From: Streptomyces sp. NA02950
GTDB taxonomy: Bacteria; Actinomycetota; Actinomycetes; Streptomycetales; Streptomycetaceae
Length of the DNA: 64,000 bases
Assembly (NCBI RefSeq): GCF_013364155.1
Contig: NZ_CP054916.1
Span: 8,090,001-8,154,000, forward strand
Reading direction: 5' to 3'
The notes beneath the pieces are model-generated. The model was not told the DNA's origin. It did no database searches and saw only the letters and a program-made list of their open reading frames with translations. The position numbers were made by a program, and so were the translations under genes. This document shows positions 54,197 through 64,000 of this stretch, one piece after another (position 1 is the stretch's first letter; each line of letters begins with the position of its first letter).

Positions 54197-55987
54197 TTGG
54201 CACCGATGAAGGCGGGGAGCGAGCTGCCCCAACCGTGGCGCGCGGTCGAGGAACGAGCAGTCTCCTGGCTGGCCGCGCACCACACCCGGTTCGACCCGGA
54301 CACCGCGGAAGACGGATCCGTTCTCTTCGCCCGCAAGGCCCTGGTCGAAATGGCGCTGCTGGTCGGACTCCGCGCCCGTCTGGACACGGATCCTTTCGAC
54401 GAGGACTATCAGCGGCTGTTCGACCGGATGGGCGCCGCGGCAAAGCGTCCCTCCTATCGGGAACTCGTCGGACGCGATGAGCGCGCACTCCTGCTGTACG
54501 CCGGCACGCACGCCGCGCTTCGGTTGTGCGGGCAGGAGGACCAGGAATTCCACCACCTCATCGAGCAATCCGTCGCGGGTCGTTATGCGACGGCTTTCGA
54601 GCGCATCCCGTATCGGCAGCTGGATCTGCTGCACACATTGGAACTGGCCGGAGTGGAACACCGGTTGCCCCCGGTCGAGGCGATCCTGCCGTTCACGCTG
54701 TTCTGCGCGGACCCCTCGGTCCTCGGACTCGGTGACCGCGATATCTACGCGATCACCCACACCATCTTCTACGCCACCGACTTCGGCTTGCGCGTTCCGC
54801 AGTGGCCCATCGGTTTTGACCTGTCCCGTGCCGTCGAGCTGCTCGAGGCACTGTGCCTGCTGTGCCGGCACCGGGGGAACGCCGACCTCGTGGCGGAGCT
54901 GCTCTGCTCCCTGCTGTGCCTGGGAATCCACGACTCGGCGGAGGCGGAGCGGGCCTGGGCCTTTCTCTCGGAGACTCAGGAACCCGACGGCCGAGTCGCC
55001 GGACCGGAGGGCATCGTCCACCCGGGGCTCGAAGGCGGCGACGAGGAGTACCGCTCCTGGGCCACGGCGTACCACACGACGATCGTCGCCGCGCTCGCCG
55101 GGCTGCTCGCCCGAAGCTCCTCCGTCATCCGCCGCCCACGGCCTGTGCGGCCCACGGCGCCCGATGCCTCGCAGTCGGAGAACGCCCTTCGCCGGGCCAC
55201 GGTCTGGCTCGCCGAAGCCGCCCTCACCACTGATCTCGAGGACGCCCTTCCCGCGGCAGCCGCTGCCGCGCGCGGCGCCCGTTCACTCGGTGAACCCGCG
55301 CTCGCCCATACCGCGCTCGCCTCGGTCGTCAAGCGTGTCGAAGCCGAGCCGGGACGGTCGCTGTGGCAACGCATCGGAGCCGATGTGGTCTTCGAGTGCG
55401 CACACGGGCTGAAGGCGTCATCCCACAGCTGTGCGTCGCTGGACCGCTTCCTCGAAGAGACCGCCACCGCGCTCTCCGGCCTCACCGCCGTCCCCGCGGC
55501 CGCGGCCGGCGGTGTTCTGCATCTGACGCGGCTGGGCTCGCTCGCCGAACAGACCGCACATTCCCTCATCGCCTCCGCGGACCCGGCGCCACTGATGGCG
55601 GAAGGCCGCCCGCCCGCGATGACGGCCAAGGGGCTGATCCAGTACGCCGGGGACGATCCGGGCCGGCTGGCCTCCCGCGGCTCCTCGGCCCATGCGGTGG
55701 GGGAGCGACTGGCCGCGGCCCTTCCGGCCGCCTGCCAGGACTACAAGCTGGACGAAGTGGCCGTGCTCCTGCAGAGTCTGGCTCTGCTCGGCTGGGCCGA
55801 CCACCGTGTCGTCCGCGACGGCCTGGAGTTCCTGCTGCGCCAGCAGAGCCCATCGGGCGCCTTCGGCTATCCGGCCGTGGACGACCCCCGGCAGCGGGCG
55901 AGCCTGCGACGGCGGTGGACCCAGAGCTGTGTGGTCACCCTGTCCTCCCCGGCGGCACTCGGCCCCGCTGCCGACCCCACGCCGTGA
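54197..55987 (+). CDS. Large helical-repeat (alpha/alpha-toroid-like) protein of unknown function
   Basis: About 596 residues, mostly short helices. The N-terminal half (to about residue 310) contains a distinctive THTIFYATDFG motif near 187-197 and TQEPDGRV near 262. The C-terminal half ends with QQSPSGAFGYPAVDD near 548, the kind of Q-x-x-x-G-x-F-G turn seen in alpha/alpha-barrel proteins (terpenoid cyclase, prenyltransferase and six-hairpin folds). The DxDD or DDxxD motifs of terpene cyclases are not seen, so I do not call it a cyclase. The N-terminal part resembles an uncharacterised actinobacterial family (possibly DUF6895; from memory, unverified). The start is TTG 54197 with GAGGGGG at 54185-54191 (5-base spacer). 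ATG 54206 is the alternative. It follows the 65-residue gene and is likely to act with it. Confidence 0.8.
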   Translation: MAPMKAGSELPQPWRAVEERAVSWLAAHHTRFDPDTAEDGSVLFARKALVEMALLVGLRARLDTDPFDEDYQRLFDRMGAAAKRPSYRELVGRDERALLLYAGTHAALRLCGQEDQEFHHLIEQSVAGRYATAFERIPYRQLDLLHTLELAGVEHRLPPVEAILPFTLFCADPSVLGLGDRDIYAITHTIFYATDFGLRVPQWPIGFDLSRAVELLEALCLLCRHRGNADLVAELLCSLLCLGIHDSAEAERAWAFLSETQEPDGRVAGPEGIVHPGLEGGDEEYRSWATAYHTTIVAALAGLLARSSSVIRRPRPVRPTAPDASQSENALRRATVWLAEAALTTDLEDALPAAAAAARGARSLGEPALAHTALASVVKRVEAEPGRSLWQRIGADVVFECAHGLKASSHSCASLDRFLEETATALSGLTAVPAAAAGGVLHLTRLGSLAEQTAHSLIASADPAPLMAEGRPPAMTAKGLIQYAGDDPGRLASRGSSAHAVGERLAAALPAACQDYKLDEVAVLLQSLALLGWADHRVVRDGLEFLLRQQSPSGAFGYPAVDDPRQRASLRRRWTQSCVVTLSSPAALGPAADPTP

Positions 55988-56183
55988 CCCGTGAAGTGGT
56001 TCGGCAGTTGAAGCCAAGGATCCATGGCGACATGCACGAGGACGTGGCGTCGGGCAGGGGACAGGTCCCTGTCGAACGGTGATCGCAGCGCTTGCAGGCT
56101 AGGTTCGCCACAAGGCCGGTGTCAATGAAAATTCACGAGCAGCACCGGATGCAAACGCTGTCTCGGCAACTCTGACGGATCTC

Positions 56184-56212
56184 TTGACGCGTCTGTGACG
56201 CAGGGCTAACTT
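56184..56212 (+). promoter_or_regulatory. Vegetative-type promoter for the secreted glycosidase
   Basis: TTGACG (56184-56189), a 17-base spacer and TAACTT (56207-56212) match the consensus of the main Streptomyces sigma factor well. It lies 61 bases before the glycosidase ATG. The rest of the 286-base gap from 55988 holds no gene I can support, only a short palindrome-like GACAGGTCCCTGTC near 56059-56074. Confidence 0.6.
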
Positions 56213-56273
56213 CACCGCAACTCTTGTAGCCGCTGGTGCTACTCCCTGCCCTTCTTCTTCAAAAGGTGAACAG

Positions 56274-58847
56274 ATGCTGCGTATGCAACGGCGCAGGAGA
56301 ACGGAGCTGATCGCCCGGGGACTGGTCGCTGCCGCGGTGGTGGCCGCCTCGGGCGTGGCCGTCCCCGCGTCCGGCGCATCCGCGCGGACCGCCGGTGCGG
56401 GGCCCGCGCGGTGCGGACCATCAGGGGGAAGCGGCCGGTTCGCGGACGGCACCGGCTCCGCGACACTGACGGTCACCCATGTCAGCGACGCCTGCCTGCG
56501 TACGTACAAGCTGGTCAGCTCGGTCACCGGGGAACGGACCTTCACCGAGGGCGCGGACCGGCCGACGCTGCGGTCCGGTTCGGTGCTGCTGGACGGGCTG
56601 TACGCGATGGCCCACGACGACGCGAAACGCAATGAGACCGACCAGCTCACCGACGATGCGTACAACGACGGCAAACCGGTGCCGTGTCCGGGCGGCTGTT
56701 ACATCACCGGCAAGGCGTGGACGTACGTCTGGACGCGCGACGTCTCCTACTCCGCGGACCTCGGGCTGACGCCCGCCGACCCGGAACGGATGCGCAACAC
56801 CCTCGCGTTCAAGCTCAGCGACCGCCGTGACGGTTCCGGGGACACTCAGGTCATCCAGGACACCGGCACCGGCGGCAGCTACCCGAGCTCCTCCGACCGT
56901 GTGGTGTGGGCCCTGGGCGCGAGCGAGATACTCGACTGGCTACCTGACGGTGAACGCCGGGCCTTCGCCCGCAAGGCCTACGACGCGATCCGCAACACCG
57001 TCGAACACGACCGGAAGGTCGTCTACGACCCACACGGCGGCCTCTACAAGGGCGAACACTCCTTCCTGGACTGGCGCGAGCAGAGCTATCCGGACTGGAC
57101 GAAGGACGACGTGGCGACCATCGCCACCTCCCGTTCGCTGTCGACCAACGTCGTCCACCGGGCGGCCATCGACGCCGCCGCCCGTCTCGCCGCCGACGCG
57201 GGCGACACCGCGGCCGCCGCGAAGTACCACCGCTGGGCCACCCGGCTCACCTCGGCGATCCGCACCGCGTTCTGGCTGCCACGGCAAGGGCAGTTCTCCC
57301 AGATGCTCACCACGGAGCGCGACACCTCACCGGTGCGGCGCTACGACGCGCTCGGCACCTCGCTGGCCGTCCTCACGGGGGTCGCCACGCCACGCCAGGC
57401 CCGGCAGGCCGTGGCCACCTACCCGCAGACCCCGTACGGCCCGTCCGTCCTCTGGCCGCAGCAGCGAGGCGTACCGGCCTACCACAACAACGCCGTCTGG
57501 CCCTTCGTCACCGCGTACCTGATGCGCGCGGCCGCGAAGACCGGGAACGACGGGGTGGCCACCCTCCAGGCGCGGTCGCTGGTGCGGGGAGCCGCGCTGT
57601 TCGGCACCAACAAGGAGAACATCAACCTCCTGGACGGCGGCACCAAGACCGAGATCAACTCCGATCGGCAGCTGTGGAGCGTCGCGGGCATGCTGTCGAT
57701 GGTGCAGCAGAGCCTCTTCGGCATCGACGCGCGCCGCGACGGACTGCACATCAAGCCCTTCCTCCCGGCACAACTGCGCAACGCCTACCTGCGTGACAGC
57801 GATCGCGCCGCGCTCCACCACCTGAACTACCGCGGCCACACCCTGGACATCGCCCTCGACCTCCCGCGGCACACCGCCGGGCGCGGCGCCCTCCGCGTCG
57901 CATCGCTGAAGCTGAACGGGAAGCGGCTGCCCGCGGACACGCCGATCACCGAGAACATGCTGGGGGAGGGCACCGCGAAGCTGGTCATCGAGCTCGGCCC
58001 GCCGCGTCCCGGATCGGCTTCGCCCGCTCCGGAGCCGGTTAACGTCTCCTCCAAGGAAGCGCTGTACGGGCCGGGCACCCCGACCGTGCGCGGTGTCTCG
58101 GTCAAGGACGGCCGGACCCGGCTGTCCCTCGGCATCGGCGACGAGACCCCTTCCAGGGTCACCATGGACGTCCTCCGCGACGGCCGGGTGATCGCCGAGA
58201 ACCAGCGTGTCACCGGCGGAACGCAGACCTGGACCGACCGCACCTCCGCGGACGCGGACACGGTCTCGCACTGCTACAGCGTCCGGCTGCGCTACACCGC
58301 CACCGGCAACACCTCCCAGCACGCCCTGCCGCGGTGCTACTGGGGTCCGCACCACGACCGCGTCACCCGGGTCACCGGTGAGGACTTCGAGGTCACCGGC
58401 GGGCACCGCAGCAGCGGTGAGCACGGTGTGTACTACGCGGACTGGGGGACCGGGCCCCAGGACAAGATCACGGCCCGCGTCACCCCCCGGGCCGACGGCG
58501 AGTATCTGCTCCAGGCGGACGCGGCGGTGGGCGGCCCCGTCAACACCGGTGTCGCGAGCGGTATGAAGATGCTGCGCGTCTACGACGACACCACCGGACG
58601 CCTCGTCACCGAAAAGGTCCTCGCCATGCCCCACACCGGAAGCTGGTCGACCGTGCGCGGCTCCACCTACGCCACGGCACGGCTGGCCAAGGGGCGCACG
58701 TACCGCATCGAACTCGGCCAGGATCCGCGGGCGGTCAACATGAGCTACTTCTCCGCCAACGCCCTCTACAAGGACACCCGAAGCGGTCCGTCCAACAACA
58801 GCGATGTGTACGCGATCAAGGCGATGCTGAAGCGGCGCACGGGATAG
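56274..58847 (+). CDS. Secreted six-hairpin glycosidase-fold protein with C-terminal beta-sandwich region
   Basis: 857 residues. A signal peptide (RRRR, hydrophobic stretch, cleavage near ASA, about residue 37) marks export. The middle, roughly residues 95-560, is an alpha/alpha barrel of the six-hairpin glycosidase group (GH63/GH78/MGH1-like). It has WTRDVSYSADLGL, VLWPQQRG, YHNNAVWPFVTAYLM and a cap strand DGLHIKPFLPAQLRNAYL. The last ~250 residues look like two carbohydrate-binding-type beta-sandwiches (VSVKDGRTRLSLGIG, then GHRSSGEHGVYYADWG). Extracellular glycan breakdown is the expected role. The exact linkage, and which acids are catalytic, cannot be told by eye. ATG 56274 has AAAGGTGA at 56262-56269. 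It has its own promoter and no visible link to the PKS cluster. Confidence 0.85.
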   Translation: MLRMQRRRRTELIARGLVAAAVVAASGVAVPASGASARTAGAGPARCGPSGGSGRFADGTGSATLTVTHVSDACLRTYKLVSSVTGERTFTEGADRPTLRSGSVLLDGLYAMAHDDAKRNETDQLTDDAYNDGKPVPCPGGCYITGKAWTYVWTRDVSYSADLGLTPADPERMRNTLAFKLSDRRDGSGDTQVIQDTGTGGSYPSSSDRVVWALGASEILDWLPDGERRAFARKAYDAIRNTVEHDRKVVYDPHGGLYKGEHSFLDWREQSYPDWTKDDVATIATSRSLSTNVVHRAAIDAAARLAADAGDTAAAAKYHRWATRLTSAIRTAFWLPRQGQFSQMLTTERDTSPVRRYDALGTSLAVLTGVATPRQARQAVATYPQTPYGPSVLWPQQRGVPAYHNNAVWPFVTAYLMRAAAKTGNDGVATLQARSLVRGAALFGTNKENINLLDGGTKTEINSDRQLWSVAGMLSMVQQSLFGIDARRDGLHIKPFLPAQLRNAYLRDSDRAALHHLNYRGHTLDIALDLPRHTAGRGALRVASLKLNGKRLPADTPITENMLGEGTAKLVIELGPPRPGSASPAPEPVNVSSKEALYGPGTPTVRGVSVKDGRTRLSLGIGDETPSRVTMDVLRDGRVIAENQRVTGGTQTWTDRTSADADTVSHCYSVRLRYTATGNTSQHALPRCYWGPHHDRVTRVTGEDFEVTGGHRSSGEHGVYYADWGTGPQDKITARVTPRADGEYLLQADAAVGGPVNTGVASGMKMLRVYDDTTGRLVTEKVLAMPHTGSWSTVRGSTYATARLAKGRTYRIELGQDPRAVNMSYFSANALYKDTRSGPSNNSDVYAIKAMLKRRTG

Positions 58848-58869
58848 CGGGCCACGGGCCGGCCCCAGC

Positions 58870-59407
58870 TCAGCGCAGTCTCCGGCAGTACAGGGCGTCC
58901 GGGATACGCGAGGAGCCCAGGCGGCCGGTGGAGGCGGTCCCGGCGGCGTACTCGTCGTCCGCGCACTGTCCTTCGCAGTGGCCGTACGCGAAGTCACCGC
59001 CCTTCGGGTCCGCACCCCGGCTGTCGCCCCGGTCGAACCACACCCTGCGGCCGTCCTTCCCGAGCGTCCCGGGGGAGGCGGCCGCACACGGGGCGGCGGA
59101 CACCGCCGGGCCGCGGACGCCGTAGCCCGTCAGGAACTGGCCGTCCGCACACTGGAGTCGGTGTATCCGCACGCTCGGTCCCGGCCGGGCTGAGATGATC
59201 TCAGCTTGAAGCGCTTGCCGTCGGCGTCGACGATCCAGCGGCCCCGGGTGCTCAGCGGGGCCTTCCAGTCGCCCGCTGCCGAGACGGGTGCCGTATCCGT
59301 GGCCGACGGTACGGTCCGCCGTGGTTCCCGCGGGGCGGCCGTGGCATCCGGCGCCGTCAGGCAGAGGAGCAGGAGGACGGTGGCCGGGCAACGTTCTGTC
59401 GAGGCAT
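58870..59407 (-). pseudogene. Remnant of a secreted glycoside hydrolase (GH5-like N-terminus) with internal deletion and frameshifts
   Basis: Reading the - strand, ATG 59407 gives MPRQNVAR. After a frame change it continues as a signal peptide (TVLLLLCLTAPDATAA) and then WKAPLSTRGRWIVDADGKRFKL, which resembles the start of actinobacterial GH5 cellulase-type enzymes. The frame then ends. A third frame picks up CADGQFLTGYGVRGP, VWFDRGD, GHCEGQCADDEYAAG and PDALYCRRL to a stop at 58870, a typical secreted Cys-rich C-terminus. The ~300-residue catalytic domain expected between them is missing. At least one large deletion and two frame changes are needed, so it cannot make a working enzyme. The family assignment is from pattern memory. 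A perfect 17-base palindrome lies at the junction (59189-59205). Confidence 0.55.
59189..59205. repeat. Perfect 17-base palindrome at the pseudogene deletion junction
   Basis: GCTGAGATGATCTCAGC: 8-base arms around a central G. It sits where the pseudogene's N- and C-terminal parts meet and is AT-richer than its surroundings. It may be a deletion scar or a regulatory site that came with the junction. Confidence 0.6.
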
Positions 59408-59610
59408 CCGTGCACGCAGTCCGTCCCGGGGTGTGGGAGGTGATGACTGCGCCATGATCGCGGGTGGCACCCGAACGAGCCAGGCCTCCCCTTGAGCCCA
59501 CGCGCACTCCCGCGCGGTCGCCACGCCCACTCCAGCCGAGCGCTATGTGGTATCCATCCCATGTTGTGGCTTTTGCCGTAGGGCCTTCGTGCGCGGGACG
59601 GAGTGGGGAC

Positions 59611-61020
59611 GTGGCGTTCGCGGAGTCGGCCGGTGGTGACGAGCCACCCGCGTCCGGCGGGTCCCTGGTCCCGCTGCTGGCCGTGTGCGCCGGGTACTTC
59701 ATGGTGATCCTGGACGTGACGGTCATCAACGTCGCCGTACCCGTGATCGGCCGGGAGCTGTCGGCTTCGCTCACCGGCATCCAGTGGATCACCGACGGGT
59801 ACACCCTGGTCTTGGCCGGTTTCCTGCTGACCGGCGGGGCACTGGGCGACAGGCTGGGAAACCGCCGGATCTTCTTGACCGGTGTCGCGGTGTTCACCGC
59901 CTCCTCCGCGGGCTGCGCCTTCGCGCCGAGCGCCCTCTTCCTGATCGCCGCCCGGGTGGTGGAGGGACTCGGCGCGGCGTTGATCGTGCCCGGTTCGCTG
60001 GCCCTTCTCCAGCAGGCGTATCCGGCTCCCGGCGCCCGCTCGCGGGCCTTCGGGCTCTGGGGTTCGGTGGCGGGCATCGCGGCATCGACAGGGCCGCTGC
60101 TCGGCGGACTGCTGGTCTCCACGGTGGGCTGGCGGTGGGTGTTCCTCATCAATCTGCCCGTCGGCGTCGCCTGCCTGGCGCTGACACTGCGCCACATGGC
60201 GTCCTCACCCCGACTCACCACCCGGACCCTGGACTGGCCGGCGCAGTGTGCGGTCGTGGCGGCGGTGGCGCTGCTGACCGCCGCGCTCAACGAGGCGGGC
60301 CGGCGCGGCTGGTCCGATCCGGCCGTCCTCGCCGGGGTGGGCCTGTCCGTGCTGGCCGCCGTGGCGTTCGTGGCGCGCGAGCGGCTGGCCGGCGCCCCCG
60401 CCCTGCCGCCGAACCTGCTGCGCTCGCGTGCGCTGGGCGGCGGAGCCGTCATCGGCCTGCTGTTCAATTTCGGCTTCTACGGCATGGTGTTCACCGCCAG
60501 CCTGGACTTCCAGCACCGGCGTGGCTTCAGCGCCCTGGCCACCGGGGTGGCGCTGTTCCCCGCGGTGGCCATGACGATGTTCGCCTCCGTCCTGTCCGGG
60601 CGGCTGACCCGGCGGACCGGGGACCGCCCGCTGGTGATCACCGGCATGCTGCTGGCCGCCCTGGGCCTCGGGGGCTGGGCCGCGGCGGGAGACGCCCCCG
60701 CCTACCCGCTGCTCGTCGCCCCGATGATGGCGGCGGGATTCGGCACCTCCTTCGCGCTCACCGGGTCGACCTCCACCATCATGGGTGCCGCGCCCCCGGC
60801 GTACTCGGGGACCGCCTCCGCCCTGTTCAACACCACCCGGCAGCTGGGCAGCGCCACCGGCGTGGCGCTCGGCGGCACCCTGCTGGCCACGGCCGCCACC
60901 TACGGAGCGGGACTGCGCGTCAGCATGGCCATCGGCGCCCTCGCCTACCTGATCGCCGCGGGTCTCGCAGGGTGGTGCGTACCGCCCGGGACCGGGCACG
61001 AGGCTCGCGGCGGGCACTGA
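59611..61020 (+). CDS. DHA2-family MFS multidrug efflux transporter (14 TM)
   Basis: A 469-residue integral membrane protein with about 14 helices. The DHA2 signature is clear: helix 1 LDVTVINVAVP, ITDGYTLVLAGFLLTGGALGDRLGNRR after helix 2 (in part), and VEGLGAALIVPG in helix 4. It should export a hydrophobic toxic compound by proton antiport. The start is GTG 59611 with GGAG at 59600-59603 (7-base spacer). The open frame reaches back to 59464 but has no ribosome site there and a non-membrane-like, Pro-rich reading. No regulator gene is adjacent. The 203 bases upstream (59408-59610) show no promoter I can name. It lies outside the PKS cluster, and its substrate is unknown. Confidence 0.88.
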   Translation: MAFAESAGGDEPPASGGSLVPLLAVCAGYFMVILDVTVINVAVPVIGRELSASLTGIQWITDGYTLVLAGFLLTGGALGDRLGNRRIFLTGVAVFTASSAGCAFAPSALFLIAARVVEGLGAALIVPGSLALLQQAYPAPGARSRAFGLWGSVAGIAASTGPLLGGLLVSTVGWRWVFLINLPVGVACLALTLRHMASSPRLTTRTLDWPAQCAVVAAVALLTAALNEAGRRGWSDPAVLAGVGLSVLAAVAFVARERLAGAPALPPNLLRSRALGGGAVIGLLFNFGFYGMVFTASLDFQHRRGFSALATGVALFPAVAMTMFASVLSGRLTRRTGDRPLVITGMLLAALGLGGWAAAGDAPAYPLLVAPMMAAGFGTSFALTGSTSTIMGAAPPAYSGTASALFNTTRQLGSATGVALGGTLLATAATYGAGLRVSMAIGALAYLIAAGLAGWCVPPGTGHEARGGH

Positions 61021-61085
61021 GACGCTTGCCGTATAAGGTGACCCGGAAGTCGCCGACCGCTCCTGCGGAGGGAACGGAGAGACAC

Positions 61086-61580
61086 GTGCAGGACGCCACC
61101 CCCGTCGAGCACTCGACCGGCCCCGACGCCGCCTTGCGCGACCGCCTCGCCGGCGGGCCCAACGCGCTGTTCGTCTACGGCACCCTCCAGTTCGACGCCG
61201 TACTCACCCACCTGCTCGGCCGCCTGCCCCGCAGTTCCCCCGCCGCCGCCCCCGGCTGGCGCGCCGCCGCCCTCGAAGGCCGCGTCTACCCGGGCCTCGT
61301 CCCCGCACCCGACGCCACGGCCCCGGGTCTGCTGCTCACCGATCTCAGCCTCACGGAATGGAAGATCCTCGACGCCTTCGAGGACGACGAGTACAAGCTG
61401 TGCCAGATCCCCCTGGCTTCCGGCGCCCACGGCTGGGCCTACATCTGGCGTGAGGGCGAGGTCCGCCCGGAGACCTGGAACGCGGACGACTTCGCGGCCC
61501 GCCACCTCCCGGAGTTCACCGCTCTGTGCGCCGAGGTCGCCCCGGAGCTGACCGCGGCGGTCACCCGCTCCCAGCCGTAG
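61086..61580 (+). CDS. Gamma-glutamylcyclotransferase-fold (AIG2-like) protein
   Basis: A 164-residue cytosolic protein. The diagnostic substrate loop FVYGTL is at residues 29-34. The conserved acid in AFEDDEYKL (Glu99) fits the catalytic Glu of this fold. Members cyclise gamma-glutamyl groups to 5-oxoproline or act on related amine-linked substrates; which one applies here cannot be told. The start is GTG 61086 with GGAG at 61076-61079 (6-base spacer). An upstream in-frame GTG at 61038 lacks a good site. It follows the efflux gene by 65 bases and faces katG across a terminator. Confidence 0.88.
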   Translation: MQDATPVEHSTGPDAALRDRLAGGPNALFVYGTLQFDAVLTHLLGRLPRSSPAAAPGWRAAALEGRVYPGLVPAPDATAPGLLLTDLSLTEWKILDAFEDDEYKLCQIPLASGAHGWAYIWREGEVRPETWNADDFAARHLPEFTALCAEVAPELTAAVTRSQP

Positions 61581-61607
61581 CCGGGAAGCACGGCGCCGGA
61601 CGGAAGA

Positions 61608-61645
61608 ACGTCCAGGCCGGCCCGCTGACGGGCCGGCCTGGACGT
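61608..61645. terminator. Bidirectional terminator between the cyclotransferase-fold gene and katG
   Basis: A perfect 17-bp stem with a 4-base CTGA loop: left arm ACGTCCAGGCCGGCCCG (61608-61624), right arm its exact complement (61629-61645). It is centred in the 76-base gap between two convergent stops, so it can end both transcripts. Confidence 0.92.
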
Positions 61646-61656
61646 GGCGGAGTCGA

Positions 61657-64000
<2,344 letters not shown>

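Noticed and set aside
54197..55987. Terpene cyclase or prenyltransferase
   Set aside because: The helical repeats and the QxxxGxFG-like turn are suggestive, but no DxDD, DDxxD or NSE motif is visible.
59464..59610. Longer N-terminus for the second efflux pump
   Set aside because: Pro/Arg-rich, no ribosome site at the upstream start. GTG 59611 has GGAG at ideal spacing just before helix 1.

Overview
High-GC actinomycete DNA, almost certainly Streptomyces: very GC-rich third codon positions, GTG/TTG starts with GGAG-type ribosome sites, several multi-kilobase modular polyketide synthase (PKS) genes, a catalase-peroxidase, a secreted six-hairpin glycosidase and DHA2-type efflux pumps.

Region 1 (1-53112) is most of a type I modular PKS cluster. 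On the + strand lie the 3' end of a PKS cut by the window edge, PKS-A (2 modules), PKS-B (2), PKS-C (1, with enoylreductase) and PKS-D (2 plus thioesterase). A 14-helix efflux pump, a cytochrome P450 and a DUF2867-like protein follow. After a strong terminator comes PKS-L, which carries a KSQ loading module and extension module 1, and then an acyl-CoA dehydrogenase. A SAM methyltransferase on the - strand closes the region. The gene that starts the chain therefore sits downstream of the gene that ends it. Inferred order: PKS-L, one or more PKSs left of the window, PKS-A, B, C, D.

AT signatures give a propionyl starter (from methylmalonyl); malonyl for L1, A1, A2, B1 and C1; methylmalonyl for B2, D1 and D2. 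Modules L1, A1, A2, B1 and B2 have intact DH and B-type KR domains and should build a conjugated polyene. Module C1 adds one saturated step. The last two modules, D1 and D2, keep DH and KR domains that have lost key residues, so the chain should reach the thioesterase as a 2,4-dimethyl-3,5-dioxo thioester. I predict a polyene ending in a 4-hydroxy-3,5-dimethyl-2-pyrone (or a tautomeric or methylated pyrone, or a macrolactone with a beta-diketone), tailored by the P450, dehydrogenase and methyltransferase. I cannot assign it to a named compound.

Region 2 (53113-56273) holds a small three-helix membrane protein and an unusual pair: a 65-residue protein with an excellent ribosome site, followed 56 bp later by a ~596-residue helical-repeat protein of unknown function.

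Region 3 (56274-64000) looks like ordinary chromosome: a secreted glycosidase with its own promoter, a decayed secreted glycoside hydrolase (deletion plus frameshifts), a second DHA2 efflux pump, a gamma-glutamylcyclotransferase-fold protein, and katG facing them across a bidirectional terminator. No tRNA, rRNA, CRISPR array, IS element or attachment site was seen.
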